Counted from the stretch's first letter, positions 25,845-34,729 are shown. The stretch is 38,556 bases of DNA from Alphaproteobacteria bacterium (GCA_026126215.1 JAHCJQ010000023.1:1-38556), one strand, 5' to 3'. The notes: generated from the sequence alone by a model not told the origin. Program-made: numbers and translations.

Positions 25845-26633
25845 TCACGGAATCGGCGAGAGGCCGCCATCGACATTGATCGCCGTGCCGGTGACGTAGG
25901 AGCCGGCATCCGAGCAGAGGAAGGTCGCGACACGGGCGAATTCCGCCGCCTCGCCGACGCGCCCGAGCGGGACGCGGCGCTCGCGCGCCATGCTATCGAG
26001 AAACTCGCGATAGGGCTGGGTCGAGCCGGAAGCGGCATGGCGGCGCGCCCACTGGTCGCTTTCGATGAAGCCAACGAGCAGCGCATTTACCAGCACATTG
26101 TGCGACGCGCCTTCCTGGGCCAGCACCTTCGTCAGCGCGAGGCCAGCCGCGCGCGCCACCGAGGTCGGCGCGGTATTGGGCCCGGGCGCCTTGGCGTGGA
26201 TGTTGAGCACGTTGACGATGCGCCCGAAGCGGCGCGCCTTCATGCCGGGCAGCGCCAGCCGGGCCAGCCGGATCGCGGCGAACAGCTTGAGATCGAGATC
26301 GGACTGCCATTCCTCGTCGCTCACCTGCTCGAAGGGACGGGCAGTCGCCTTGCCGGCATTGTTCACGAGGATATCGACCCTGGCGTCCTGCCGGGCGGAA
26401 ATCTGCTGCCAGGTCCGCGCGATATCCGCCGCGCTGGCGACGTCGCAGGGAAAAGCTTCCGCCTGCCCGCCGGCCGCCGCGACCTGGGCGCGGGCCTGCT
26501 CCAGCCGGTCGGCGCGCCGCGCCAGCATGATCACCCGCGCGCCGGCGGCCGCGAATTCAAGGGCCATGGCGAGGCCCAGTCCCGTGCTGGCACCCGTGAT
26601 CAGGGCGGTGCGGCCATCCATCCGGCAATCCAT
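25845..26633 (-). CDS. Short-chain dehydrogenase/reductase fold protein lacking the catalytic Tyr and Lys
   Basis: 262 residues. The NAD(P)-binding TGASTGLG (13-20) and NNAG (91-94) are intact, as is the C-terminal GSYVTGTAINVDGGLSPIP. The catalytic Tyr-x-x-x-Lys is replaced: the position reads TSVAR, that is Thr157 and Arg161, and the upstream Ser is Asn144 (NVLNIHA). The frame is undamaged, so this is a divergent SDR class and not a pseudogene. The Rossmann fold and cofactor binding probably remain, but normal hydride chemistry is doubtful. ATG 26633 has GGAGGGGG 5 bases upstream; divergent from the KamA-type gene. Confidence 0.85.
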   Translation of the reverse strand: MDCRMDGRTALITGASTGLGLAMALEFAAAGARVIMLARRADRLEQARAQVAAAGGQAEAFPCDVASAADIARTWQQISARQDARVDILVNNAGKATARPFEQVSDEEWQSDLDLKLFAAIRLARLALPGMKARRFGRIVNVLNIHAKAPGPNTAPTSVARAAGLALTKVLAQEGASHNVLVNALLVGFIESDQWARRHAASGSTQPYREFLDSMARERRVPLGRVGEAAEFARVATFLCSDAGSYVTGTAINVDGGLSPIP

Positions 26634-26701
26634 GCGTTCCCCCTCCGGCTCTGCTATCCTGCGATCTTCCCAGCGAAATCGCCGGACAATAACAGATCAC
26701 C

Positions 26702-27811
26702 ATGCCCAAGACCCTGAGAAAGCCCGCCGAACTGGCGGCGGCGCGCCTCGTCGCGCCCGAGCTGCTGCCGGACCTGGAGAAGGTCGCCGGACGCTACGCA
26801 GTGGCCATCACGCCGACCATCGCCGGTCTTATCGACCGCGACGACCCGGCGGACCCGGTCGGGCGCCAGTTCGTCCCCGACCCGGCGGAACTCGCGACCA
26901 CGGCGGACGAGCTGGCGGACCCGATCGGCGATTTCGCCCATGCGCCGGTCAAGGGCATCGTGCACCGCTATCCGGACCGGGTGCTGCTCAAGCCGCTCCA
27001 TGCCTGTCCGGTCTATTGCCGCTACTGTTTCCGCCGCGAACAGGTCGGGCCGGGCGGCGAGGCACTAGACGATGCCGAACTGGACGCGGCCGTTGCCTAT
27101 ATCGCCGAGCGGCCGGAGATCTTCGAGGTCATCCTGACCGGGGGCGATCCGCTGATGCTCGCGCCCCGGCGCCTCCGCGTCATCCTGCGCCGCCTCGCGG
27201 AAATCCCGCATCTCGGCGTCATCCGACTGCACAGCCGCGTGCCCGTGGCCGATCCGGCGCGGATCGACGAGGCACTGACCGAGGCCCTGGCCCTGGAACA
27301 GCCGGCGGTCTGGCTGGCGGTCCATATCAACCACGCGCGCGAACTCTCCCCGCCCACGCTCGATGCCTGCCGCAGGCTGACCCGCGCCGGCATTCCGCTG
27401 CTGGGGCAGACGGTGCTTCTGAACGGCGTCAATGCCGACCCGGCCGTGCTGGAAGATCTCTTCCGCGCCATGGTGCGGGCACGCATCAAGCCCTACTACC
27501 TGCATCATCCCGATTCTGCCCCCGGCACCGCCCGCTTCCGTCTCGACCTCGCCGAAGGCCAGGCGCTGATGCGCCGGATTCAGGGCCGGGTCTCCGGGCT
27601 CTGCCAGCCTGCCTACGTGCTCGACCTGCCCGGCGGGCATGGCAAGGTGCCGGTCGGTCCGGCCTATCACCGGCAGGTGGCAGACGGGACCTGGCAACTG
27701 CGCGACTCCCGGGGCCAGGAGCATGCCTGGCCGCCGCTCAGCGCGCGGGCATCTGATAGAGCGGTCGCCGCCAGGTCTCGAAGCCGGACGGCAGCGGCCG
27801 GTCGGGATTGA
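26702..27811 (+). CDS. KamA-family radical SAM aminomutase (lysine 2,3-aminomutase-like)
   Basis: 369 residues. The radical SAM cluster motif is CPVYCRYCF (Cys102, Cys106, Cys109); ILTGGDP is the SAM-binding Gly-rich loop; Lys315 in LPGGHGKVP would hold pyridoxal phosphate. Activity would be migration of the lysine alpha-amino group to the beta carbon, either on free lysine or to make beta-lysine for elongation factor P (EpmB). Neither efp nor epmA is in the window, so the choice stays open. The C-terminus carries a basic, low-complexity tail beyond the usual end that overlaps the convergent hydrolase gene by 74 bases; the true stop could have shifted in this lineage. Confidence 0.9.
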   Translation: MPKTLRKPAELAAARLVAPELLPDLEKVAGRYAVAITPTIAGLIDRDDPADPVGRQFVPDPAELATTADELADPIGDFAHAPVKGIVHRYPDRVLLKPLHACPVYCRYCFRREQVGPGGEALDDAELDAAVAYIAERPEIFEVILTGGDPLMLAPRRLRVILRRLAEIPHLGVIRLHSRVPVADPARIDEALTEALALEQPAVWLAVHINHARELSPPTLDACRRLTRAGIPLLGQTVLLNGVNADPAVLEDLFRAMVRARIKPYYLHHPDSAPGTARFRLDLAEGQALMRRIQGRVSGLCQPAYVLDLPGGHGKVPVGPAYHRQVADGTWQLRDSRGQEHAWPPLSARASDRAVAARSRSRTAAAGRD

Positions 27812-28826
27812 GCATCCAGTCCAGCGCATCCTGCCAGACCAGCGGCGCCTGCAGATCGCGCGTGAGCATGTGGAAGCCGCTCGGGTAGCGGCCGACGCGC
27901 GGCGCATTCGGCATTCGCGCCAGCATGCGCTCGATCGGCGTTTTCGGGATCAGTTCGTCGCGGTCGCCATAGAGGATGAGTGTGGGCACCCCGTGGAGCG
28001 CGGCAGCCCGCTCCAGACCGAGATCCATCATGTTGACCAGTCCCCAGATGGCATCGATCCGCGTTTCCTTGATCACCAGCGGATCGCGCGAGAAGGCGCG
28101 CAGCATCTCGATATTGTCCGATGGCCTGATGCCGAGGCCACGTCCGGTCAGGGTCTGCCCCGGAAAGGTATGGGCGGCAAGCCAGAGCGTGAGGCGGTAG
28201 AGCGGGTTCATGGTCGACCGCGCCCAGACTGCCGGCGCGACGAGGATCAGCCCGTCGACCTCCGGTGCCCTGCCATCAGCCAGAGCCGCGATGGCGATGG
28301 CCCCGCCCATGCTTTCGCCGAAGAGGAAAAGCGGCCGGTCCGGGTGACGTCGCCGGAGCAGCCGCGCCATGTCGCGCGCATCCCGTGCCAGCGCCCCCTC
28401 ACCACCCCACAGGCCGGCGCGCGGGCCGGCACCGAAACCGCGCTGGTCGTAGGCATAGGTGGTGATGCCGTAGCGCGCCCAATAGTCGGCCGGCCAGTCG
28501 ATGCCGTTCGAGTAATCGTTGAAGCCGTGCAGTGCCAGCACCACCGCTCGCTCGCGGCCGGCGGCCGGCCAGACGCGCAGCGGCAGATCGTAGCCATCGC
28601 TCGTGACGAAGGTCCGCTCCAGCAGGAGCGGCGTGCCGGATTCCATCCCCGGCGGAATCTGCCGTGGCGCGCAGGCCGCAGCGAGCAGAAAAAACGCGCA
28701 GGACCAGGCCCTGGCGAGGGCGCGGAAGGTCGGGCGCAAGGCGCCCCTGATGGCGGGAAAGTCGTTAATCTTCCTGCTCTTCGCTGATCGGCGACCGCTT
28801 GCCGGAGGGACGTTAGAGACCCGCAT
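27738..28826 (-). CDS. Alpha/beta hydrolase lipoprotein (lysophospholipase/monoacylglycerol lipase-like)
   Basis: 362 residues from ATG 28826. The nucleophile elbow is GESMGG (Ser172), the oxyanion region VVLALHGFNDYS, and the acid and His lie in ILYGDRDELIP and YPSGFHML. This is the pattern of monoglyceride lipase-like enzymes. A lipobox LLAAAC (Cys52) marks it as a lipoprotein. From ATG 28826 the signal would be unusually long; a TTG at 28739 (after AGGGG) would give a normal 22-residue one, so the true start may be there. It probably hydrolyses lipids or esters at the membrane surface. Convergent with the KamA-like gene and overlapping it by 74 bases. Confidence 0.86.
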   Translation of the reverse strand: MRVSNVPPASGRRSAKSRKINDFPAIRGALRPTFRALARAWSCAFFLLAAACAPRQIPPGMESGTPLLLERTFVTSDGYDLPLRVWPAAGRERAVVLALHGFNDYSNGIDWPADYWARYGITTYAYDQRGFGAGPRAGLWGGEGALARDARDMARLLRRRHPDRPLFLFGESMGGAIAIAALADGRAPEVDGLILVAPAVWARSTMNPLYRLTLWLAAHTFPGQTLTGRGLGIRPSDNIEMLRAFSRDPLVIKETRIDAIWGLVNMMDLGLERAAALHGVPTLILYGDRDELIPKTPIERMLARMPNAPRVGRYPSGFHMLTRDLQAPLVWQDALDWMLNPDRPLPSGFETWRRPLYQMPAR

Positions 28827-28876
28827 AAGCCTTTACAATCCTTGACTTTGCGGGCGTTACTCAACAGCATCGCCCC

Positions 28877-30211
28877 ATGGTCGGGGGCAAGGTGCGCAGG
28901 GGCTTGGCGACGGTCGCTTTTTTGCTGGCCGGCGGACTTGGCTCGGCTGCGCCGGCGCAGACGGCCGCCAAGATCAGCCGGATCGTCGATCCGGAGACCC
29001 AATGCGCCACGTCCAATCCCTTCCCCGTCGATGGCGAGACCATCCGCTGGAACGGCGCCTGCCGCGACGGGCTGCTGGAAGGGCCGGGCGTGCTCACCTG
29101 GTTCCGCAATGGCCGCGTGCATGAACGCGACGAGGGGACATTCCGGCGCGGCGAACTGCATGGCGACGCGACCATCACCTTCGCCGACGGCTCGACCATC
29201 TTCGGCAACTATACCGACGGGCGGCGCAACGGCGAGTTCATCATCGTGCGCGCCGACAACAGCTACGTGCGCGCGGTCTACCAGATGGACCGCCTCGTCT
29301 CCGAACGCGAACTGAGCCGGCGCGAGGTCCGCGCCCTGCTCGAGCAGCGCCGTGCCGGCGTTGGCGTGCGCGTCGGCGGGGGACCCGGCGCGGAGCCGGC
29401 AGCGCCGCCGCAGCCGCCGCCGCAATATGCGCCGACGCCACAGCCGCCAGCTTATCCCCCCGCCTACTCGCCGAGTTATCCTCCGCAGGCCTATGCGCCA
29501 ATGCCGCCGCTACCGGTGCCGCAGACGCCGGCGGTTCAGCCCGTGCCGTTACCGGCGGCGCCGCATTACGCCGGGCCGATGCAGCCGCCGCCCTGGTCGC
29601 CGATGGCAAACGCGCAGCGCCTCGGCGTCATGCCCCAGTCGCAGCCGGTGCCGCCCGCGCCCATGGCCCCGCCGTCGCCCGCGGTCGGCTACCGGCCGAT
29701 GGCCTATGCCACGCCGGCCAGCGCCCCGCCCGCCCCGATGGTGGACACCGACAGTCATTTCGTGCATGCCTTTGCCCTTGAGCGGGCCGGCCAGTACCAA
29801 CAGGCGGCCCAGGTCTATCAATCCATCGCCATGGCCAGCCCCGGGACCTCCGCCGGCCACCTCGCCTACGAGCGCATGGCGCTGCTTGGCGCCTATATGC
29901 CGCCACCGCCACCGCCGGTCTCCAGTGCCGTGCCTGCCGCGTTCCAGCCGCCGCCCGCCCCGGTCGTGCGCCAGGCCTCGATGGCGGGACGGCGCGTCTG
30001 CTCGGCGCGCGGCCTCTATCCGAACGATGGCCGCTGGTGCGGCGTGGTGCGCGAGCAGGACGGCGCGGAAGTCATGGTCGAGGTGGCGGAAGTGAAGACG
30101 AATGCTTTCTTCACCATCGGCTTCGCCGCAAGCGAATGCACCGGCGGCCGGTTCCTAACCTGGTTCTCGCGCGGCGCCAACGTCTGGGTGCCCGCCTCTT
30201 GCATGCGTTGA
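28877..30211 (+). CDS. Exported MORN-repeat, proline-rich protein
   Basis: 444 residues. Sec signal at about 9-28 (LATVAFLLAGGLGSAAPAQ). Residues about 70-130 hold MORN-like repeats (GPGVLTWFRNGRVHE, GELHGDATITFADGS, GRRNGEFIIVRADN). Residues about 165-290 are a low-complexity Pro/Ala/Tyr/Gln spacer. Then a tetratricopeptide-like helical pair (FALERAGQYQQAAQVYQSIA) and a C-terminal domain with paired cysteines (RRVCSARGLYPNDGRWCG and ASECTGGRFLTW). A surface or envelope structural role is plausible; function unknown. It is followed 14 bases later by another exported protein, so the two may form an operon. Confidence 0.78.
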   Translation: MVGGKVRRGLATVAFLLAGGLGSAAPAQTAAKISRIVDPETQCATSNPFPVDGETIRWNGACRDGLLEGPGVLTWFRNGRVHERDEGTFRRGELHGDATITFADGSTIFGNYTDGRRNGEFIIVRADNSYVRAVYQMDRLVSERELSRREVRALLEQRRAGVGVRVGGGPGAEPAAPPQPPPQYAPTPQPPAYPPAYSPSYPPQAYAPMPPLPVPQTPAVQPVPLPAAPHYAGPMQPPPWSPMANAQRLGVMPQSQPVPPAPMAPPSPAVGYRPMAYATPASAPPAPMVDTDSHFVHAFALERAGQYQQAAQVYQSIAMASPGTSAGHLAYERMALLGAYMPPPPPPVSSAVPAAFQPPPAPVVRQASMAGRRVCSARGLYPNDGRWCGVVREQDGAEVMVEVAEVKTNAFFTIGFAASECTGGRFLTWFSRGANVWVPASCMR

Positions 30212-30225
30212 TGGGGGATTGCGAC

Positions 30226-31407
30226 ATGGATACGACACGGGCAGTCAAGTCGGCGCTCGGCGCCATCGCGCTGCTGGCCCTGCTCGGTGGCCCGGGACTG
30301 GCGGGCGGCATCGTAGCCACCGATACCACGGCGCGCGACGTGTTCGCCGGGAGCATGAAGGACTCCCTTGCCGCCGCCGCGCTGGCGCTGAAAGAAGCGA
30401 CCCGGCGCGATCTCGCCAAGGCGACAGGCAAGGCGCTCTTCTACGATCCCTCGACCGGCAGCTTCAGCCAGGAGGATGGCACCAACGATACCGACCTCGC
30501 CTGGGCGCGGGCGAACACGGCCGTCATCGACATGCTGCGCCAGTTCGGCGCCGATCCGGGCAGCCGGGTCCTCAGTTTCCGGCGCGAGGGCAACCGCTAC
30601 TACGTTGGCGCCGAGGGGCTTGGCGGGGCCTGGTTCACGGTCGCGGCGCGGGCCCAGTCGCATCTCTTCCGCATGCTGCTGGCCGATGCGAAGGACGCGC
30701 CCGAGGAAGCGGTCGACGCCGTGAACCGCAACCGGACGTCGCAGGCGAGCCTGCAGCACGCGGTCAATATCGCGACCAAGGCGGTGCAATCGAGCAAGGC
30801 GTTCGTCGCGCTCGGCGGCGAGACGAAGGTGAAGCTCACGAGCAAGAAGTTCGAAGCCACGGGCGAGCCGCAGATCGTCGGCCCGCCGGGTATCGTCGTC
30901 TATGACGTCGCGCGGCAGGGCAAGGACACCCTGCTCGCCACCATCCGCACCGATCCCTCGATCGGGACAGGCGTGCAGACGCTGCATGGCTACGACGAGG
31001 GGCGGAGCTATCGCCAGGCCGACAGCTTCGGCATCTTCGTCACCGGGACACCGCAGCCGATGACCCCGCTTGCCGACGCGGTCGGCGCAACTCCGGCCGA
31101 AGCCGCAACCCTGACGCCGGGCGAGACCGTGCGCGGCATGGTCGAGGCGCGGGCAGATCAGGACCTCTACCGCATTGATCTCGCCACGGGCGGCAGGCTG
31201 ACACTTGCCAGCGGTGGACCGACCGACATCCTGCTCAAGCTCGAGGACGAGAACGGCAAGGTCCAGGCAAGCGACGACGATGGCGGGCGCTGGTACCAGG
31301 CGCGCCTCTCGGCGCTGCTGCCGCCGGGCAGCTACTTCGTGCGAGTGCAGCATTGCTGCAAGGGGACCGGTCCCTACAGCCTGCGCGCCACTTTCGAGGC
31401 GAACTGA
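30226..31407 (+). CDS. Exported protein with C-terminal PPC domain
   Basis: 393 residues from ATG 30226 (GGGGGA 8 bases upstream). Sec signal at about 8-27 (SALGAIALLALLGGPGLAGG). The N-terminal two thirds is a domain I do not recognise, mostly helical, with a RREGNRYYVGAEGLGGAWF segment. The last 95 residues are a PPC-type beta-sandwich (LTPGETVRGMVEARADQDLYRIDL, then LPPGSYFVRVQ and GPYSLRATF), a domain that often caps secreted enzymes or substrates. It lies just beside the type II secretion operon and could be secreted by it, but nothing in the sequence proves that. Confidence 0.78.
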   Translation: MDTTRAVKSALGAIALLALLGGPGLAGGIVATDTTARDVFAGSMKDSLAAAALALKEATRRDLAKATGKALFYDPSTGSFSQEDGTNDTDLAWARANTAVIDMLRQFGADPGSRVLSFRREGNRYYVGAEGLGGAWFTVAARAQSHLFRMLLADAKDAPEEAVDAVNRNRTSQASLQHAVNIATKAVQSSKAFVALGGETKVKLTSKKFEATGEPQIVGPPGIVVYDVARQGKDTLLATIRTDPSIGTGVQTLHGYDEGRSYRQADSFGIFVTGTPQPMTPLADAVGATPAEAATLTPGETVRGMVEARADQDLYRIDLATGGRLTLASGGPTDILLKLEDENGKVQASDDDGGRWYQARLSALLPPGSYFVRVQHCCKGTGPYSLRATFEAN

Positions 31408-31418
31408 AGCGCCTTCAG
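31404..31418. terminator. Short palindrome spanning both convergent stop codons
   Basis: CTGAAG-CGC-CTTCAG covers the TGA of the PPC-domain gene (31405-31407) and the TGA of gspD (31415-31417), which are only 7 bases apart. The stem is just 6 bases and has no T-run, so any terminator role in the two transcripts is weak. Confidence 0.3.
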
Positions 31419-33613
31419 GGAATGCCGGGCTGGATCGGCGTGCGGATCAGCGCGCCGCCCTTTTCCTGAAGCGCTAACACGGCCTGGAACTTCTGCCGGA
31501 TTTCCTGCGTCGCATCGCGCGCCTCGCGCTGGTTGCGGATGACGCGCGGCGTGATGAAGACCAGCAGCTCCGTCCGGCTGATGTCGCCCGACTTGACGCC
31601 AAACAGGGTGCCGAGGATCGGGATCTGGTGCAGGAACGGCACGCCCGAATTGGAAACGTTGTTGCTCTCGCGAATCAGGCCGCCCAAGACCACGGTCTCG
31701 CCGCTCGATACGGCGACCGAGGAGAGGATGCGCCGCTGGCGGATGGTCGGCGACTGGATCGCCGCGCCGATGTCGGGGGCGCTGACGTCGCTCACTTCCT
31801 GGCCGATCTCCAGCGTGACGAGGCCGCTCACATTGACCCGTGGCACCACCTCGAGCGTAACGCCGGTCTGGCGATACTCGACGGAATTGACCGTGCGCGG
31901 GTCGGCGGCCGAGGCGGTGATGTCCACGAAACGGGTCAGGATCGGCACCTCGTCGCCCACCTGCAGGCGGGCGCTCTGGTTGTCGAGCACCATGACCTGC
32001 GGCGAGGACACGACGTTGACCTCGGTCAGGGTGGAGAGTGCGGAGATGACGACGCGCGGATCGACGCTGGCGCCGAACAGGTAGGAAAAGCCGGCGCCCG
32101 GAATGATCGCGGCGGCAAGTTCCGCCGGGATGCTGCTCGAGTTACCGATGAAATACTGCACGCCATAGCGGAGCTGGTCGTTCAACGTCACCTCGACGAT
32201 CGAGGTTTCGATCTGTACCTGCAGCGGCATGATGTCGAGTTTCGCCAGCACTTCCTCGATGCTCGCATAGTCCTTGGGCGTCGCAAGAACCAGGATCGCA
32301 TTGGTGGAATCGTCGGCGATGATGCGCGGGCCGCCCTCGCTGGCCGCACCGCCCTCGCTCGCGCCCGCCGCGGCGGCGGCGGATGGCAGCAGGGGCGCGT
32401 TCGCGCTCGCCGGCCGCTCGCCCGCCAGAATGCGCGCGCTTGCCTCGCCCGCCGGCATCGAACGGAGCGTCACTGATTGCGACTGGATGGCCGAGGTCCG
32501 CTCCACCGGTTCGCCGCCACTGCCGCCGAAAATGCCCCTCAGGGTCTTCGCGATGCTCGCCGCCTTGCCGTTCTGGACGTAATAGACGTGAAGGCGCCGC
32601 TCGGCGGCGTTGCGGGTCCGGTCGAGCCGGGCGATCCAGTTGCGCGCCTCGTCCAGATAGCGCGGCTGGCGCGCGATCACGAGAACGGCATTCATGCGCT
32701 CGATCGGCACGAAGCGCACTGCGCCGGCCAGCGGGCCGTTCTTGCTGCCGAAGATGTTCTCCAGTTCGAACACCATGGCGCCGACATCGGCGTTCTGCAG
32801 GCTTTCCAGCAGCACCGACTGGCCGGCCATGACATCGACGTCGAACACGCGCACCGTGTCGCCGACGAGGCGCTGCTCCGGGCTCGCGGCGGCAACCAGC
32901 AGCATGCCATGCGCCTCGTTGGCGATGATGGCGCGACCCTCGGGCAGAAGCGGTTTCAGGATCTTCGCCATCTCCTCCGCGCCGATGAAGCGCAAGGGAT
33001 GGATCTGCAAGCTGAAACCTGGATCGCTGAGGCCGGGAAGGCGCAGTTGCGGGCCCGAGGCGGGTGTCGGCTGGCTGCCGGCCGCGGCAACGCGCCAGCC
33101 GCCTGGCTGGCGCAGCAGGACCGCGCCATTGGCCTGCAACAGGGTCTCCAGCGTTTGCAGCGCCTGCGCGCGCGTGAGCCCGCCGGTCGAGCGCAGCGTG
33201 ACGCGCCCCTGCACGCCCGGATCGATCACCAGGCTCTCGCCCAGAATGTCGCGGATGATCACCTGCGCGACGCCGCGCAAATCCGCATCCTCGAAGCTGA
33301 GCTGGATATCGCCGCCGGGCCGGCCCTGGGGTTGTTGCGGCGGCGCGGCGGCGGAAATTTCCGGATGACCCGGATAGATTTCCGCGATCTTCGGGCTTCC
33401 CTGGACCAGGTTGGCCGGCCGTCCGGCGGCCTGCTCCTGCGGCGGGCCGGCCTGCGGCATCGCGACGGGCGGCGGCGCGGCCGGCGCGGGTACGGGAGGG
33501 ATCTGCGGCAGGTTCGCCGCAGGCTGCACCTGTTCGGCGGCACAGCCTGCGAGAAGAATCGCGCCGAGGCTCGCAACCGCAAGACCGCGCCAATGGTAAC
33601 CGGTTACAGCCAT
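31415..33613 (-). CDS. gspD: Type II secretion outer-membrane secretin
   Basis: 732 residues. It forms the outer-membrane channel. The N-terminus is a lipoprotein signal with lipobox LLAGC (Cys24), so it may insert without a separate pilotin. Domains in order: N0 from about residue 85 (IQLSFEDADLRGVAQVIIRDIL), N1-N2 (YLDEARNWIARLDR), N3 with a Gly/Ala/Ser-rich insert, then the secretin domain (PLQVQIETSIVEVTLNDQLRYG; VPILTRFVDIT; VTLEVVPRVNVSGLVTLEIGQ; SGETVVLGGLIRE; VPFLHQIPILGTLFG; LLVFITPRVI). ATG 33613 has GGGGCGG upstream; GTG 33625 is an alternative. Last gene of the operon, 73 bases after the GspN/C-like gene. Confidence 0.95.
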   Translation of the reverse strand: MAVTGYHWRGLAVASLGAILLAGCAAEQVQPAANLPQIPPVPAPAAPPPVAMPQAGPPQEQAAGRPANLVQGSPKIAEIYPGHPEISAAAPPQQPQGRPGGDIQLSFEDADLRGVAQVIIRDILGESLVIDPGVQGRVTLRSTGGLTRAQALQTLETLLQANGAVLLRQPGGWRVAAAGSQPTPASGPQLRLPGLSDPGFSLQIHPLRFIGAEEMAKILKPLLPEGRAIIANEAHGMLLVAAASPEQRLVGDTVRVFDVDVMAGQSVLLESLQNADVGAMVFELENIFGSKNGPLAGAVRFVPIERMNAVLVIARQPRYLDEARNWIARLDRTRNAAERRLHVYYVQNGKAASIAKTLRGIFGGSGGEPVERTSAIQSQSVTLRSMPAGEASARILAGERPASANAPLLPSAAAAAGASEGGAASEGGPRIIADDSTNAILVLATPKDYASIEEVLAKLDIMPLQVQIETSIVEVTLNDQLRYGVQYFIGNSSSIPAELAAAIIPGAGFSYLFGASVDPRVVISALSTLTEVNVVSSPQVMVLDNQSARLQVGDEVPILTRFVDITASAADPRTVNSVEYRQTGVTLEVVPRVNVSGLVTLEIGQEVSDVSAPDIGAAIQSPTIRQRRILSSVAVSSGETVVLGGLIRESNNVSNSGVPFLHQIPILGTLFGVKSGDISRTELLVFITPRVIRNQREARDATQEIRQKFQAVLALQEKGGALIRTPIQPGIP

Positions 33614-33686
33614 TCCGCCCCGCACCCCTTTCCCGCTCCGCCCTTATAGCATGAGCTGCCACCGGCCCGTCGATCGCGGCCGGCGA

Positions 33687-34172
33687 TCATCGCGATATGC
33701 GGCGCAGCGGCAACACCTCGCGGCGTTCGCCGGCGCGCAGCGTGATTTGTTCCTGCTCAATCTTCTCCACCGTCCAGCCATCATGCTCGTCGCCTTCCTG
33801 GAGGACGAGCGGCCGGCCACCGCCGGCGGGCCCAAGCAGGATCTTGCGTTGGTCCCGGGTCATGACCACCCCTTGCAGCCGGTAGGCGGCGAAGCTGCGT
33901 TCCGCCGAGGTGGCGGGTGCGAGAGCGACGCTGACCGGTGCGAGGCCGCCCGCGCCGGCGCTCTCCGGCAGCGGCCGGCGGCTCGGCGTGAAGAGCGGCC
34001 GCGCCAATGTCTCGCGCAGGCTCTCGAGCGGCGGCAGAATCCCTTCTTCATGCGCTGAGGCGACCGGTTGGCGCTCTGCGGGTGCGGCATCGGAAGCTGC
34101 GAGCGGCGCCAGCCACGGCCAGGCGGCGATACCTGCGAAGAGCAGCGCGAGAAAGGCGAGCAGCGCTCTCAA
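33687..34172 (-). CDS. Type II secretion GspC/GspN-like inner-membrane protein
   Basis: 161 residues. TTG start at 34172, whose TTGA overlaps the stop of gspM, so translation is coupled. One N-terminal membrane helix (MRALLAFLALLFAGIAAWPWLA), a spacer, then a periplasmic homology-region-like domain (FAAYRLQGVVMTRDQRKILLG, RPLVLQEGDEHDGWTVEKI, ITLRAGERREVLPLRR). GspC proteins use this domain to contact the secretin N0 domain. No PDZ domain follows, so it is a minimal GspC or a GspN. It directly precedes gspD, fitting that contact. Confidence 0.75.
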   Translation of the reverse strand: MRALLAFLALLFAGIAAWPWLAPLAASDAAPAERQPVASAHEEGILPPLESLRETLARPLFTPSRRPLPESAGAGGLAPVSVALAPATSAERSFAAYRLQGVVMTRDQRKILLGPAGGGRPLVLQEGDEHDGWTVEKIEQEQITLRAGERREVLPLRRISR

Positions 34173-34729
34173 CTGGCCCCTCCACCGGCAAGGAATCCGG
34201 CGATCTCCAGGGTCACGTCCAGCGGGTCGCGGCCGACCCGGAACTCGCGACCGCGCGCGCGCACCGAGAAACCCTCGACCAGAATGGTCGGCTCACCGGC
34301 TTCCAGACCATGCAGGATGCGCTGGAGCGCCACTATGCCTGCGCCGAGTTCAACGCGCAGGCCGACCCGGCGCAGCTCTCCGGGTTGCGGCGCGGGCATC
34401 GCCTCCATGCTGATCAGGGTCGCGCCACTCTCCTCGATCAAACGCTTGGCGCGCTCTTGCAGGTAGGCGATGGCCCCGGCTTCGCTCTGTCCGGGCAGGA
34501 ACAGGGCGCCGGTCCCTGCGCCGGAGCGCCGTTCCTCGAGGCGCGCCGCAAGATCCGCCTCGGCGGCGATCAGCGCGCGCAGGCGCTGGATCGTGGCCTG
34601 CTTGGTCTCCAGCATCTCGCGCTCCGCTGCCGCGCGCTCGAGCACAGGCCGGACGAGCAGGAGCCAGCCGGCAGAGAGGGCCGCCAGCAGCAGCAGCAGC
34701 GCCGACAGGCGCGCAGCGCGCGGCGTCAC
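34169..34729 (-). CDS. gspM: Type II secretion inner-membrane protein GspM
   Basis: 186 residues from GTG 34729 (GTGA overlap with gspL). An N-terminal helix (LSALLLLLAALSAGWLLLVRPVL), a coiled-coil stretch (AAEREMLETKQATIQRLRALIAAEADLAARLEE), and a ferredoxin-like periplasmic domain. This resembles the GspM-beta type. It partners GspL in the inner-membrane platform. Low sequence conservation in this family limits certainty, but order and structure agree. Confidence 0.8.
   Translation of the reverse strand: MTPRAARLSALLLLLAALSAGWLLLVRPVLERAAAEREMLETKQATIQRLRALIAAEADLAARLEERRSGAGTGALFLPGQSEAGAIAYLQERAKRLIEESGATLISMEAMPAPQPGELRRVGLRVELGAGIVALQRILHGLEAGEPTILVEGFSVRARGREFRVGRDPLDVTLEIAGFLAGGGAS

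Noticed and set aside
25845..26633. SDR gene as a pseudogene because its catalytic residues are missing
   Set aside because: The frame is full length with intact cofactor motifs, C-terminus and ribosome site; substitution at the active site alone does not make it a pseudogene.
29390..29740. Tandem repeat or repeat-type mobile element in the proline-rich stretch
   Set aside because: The repetition is codon-level low complexity (Pro, Ala, Gln, Tyr) inside a continuous exported protein, without conserved repeat units or flanking duplications.
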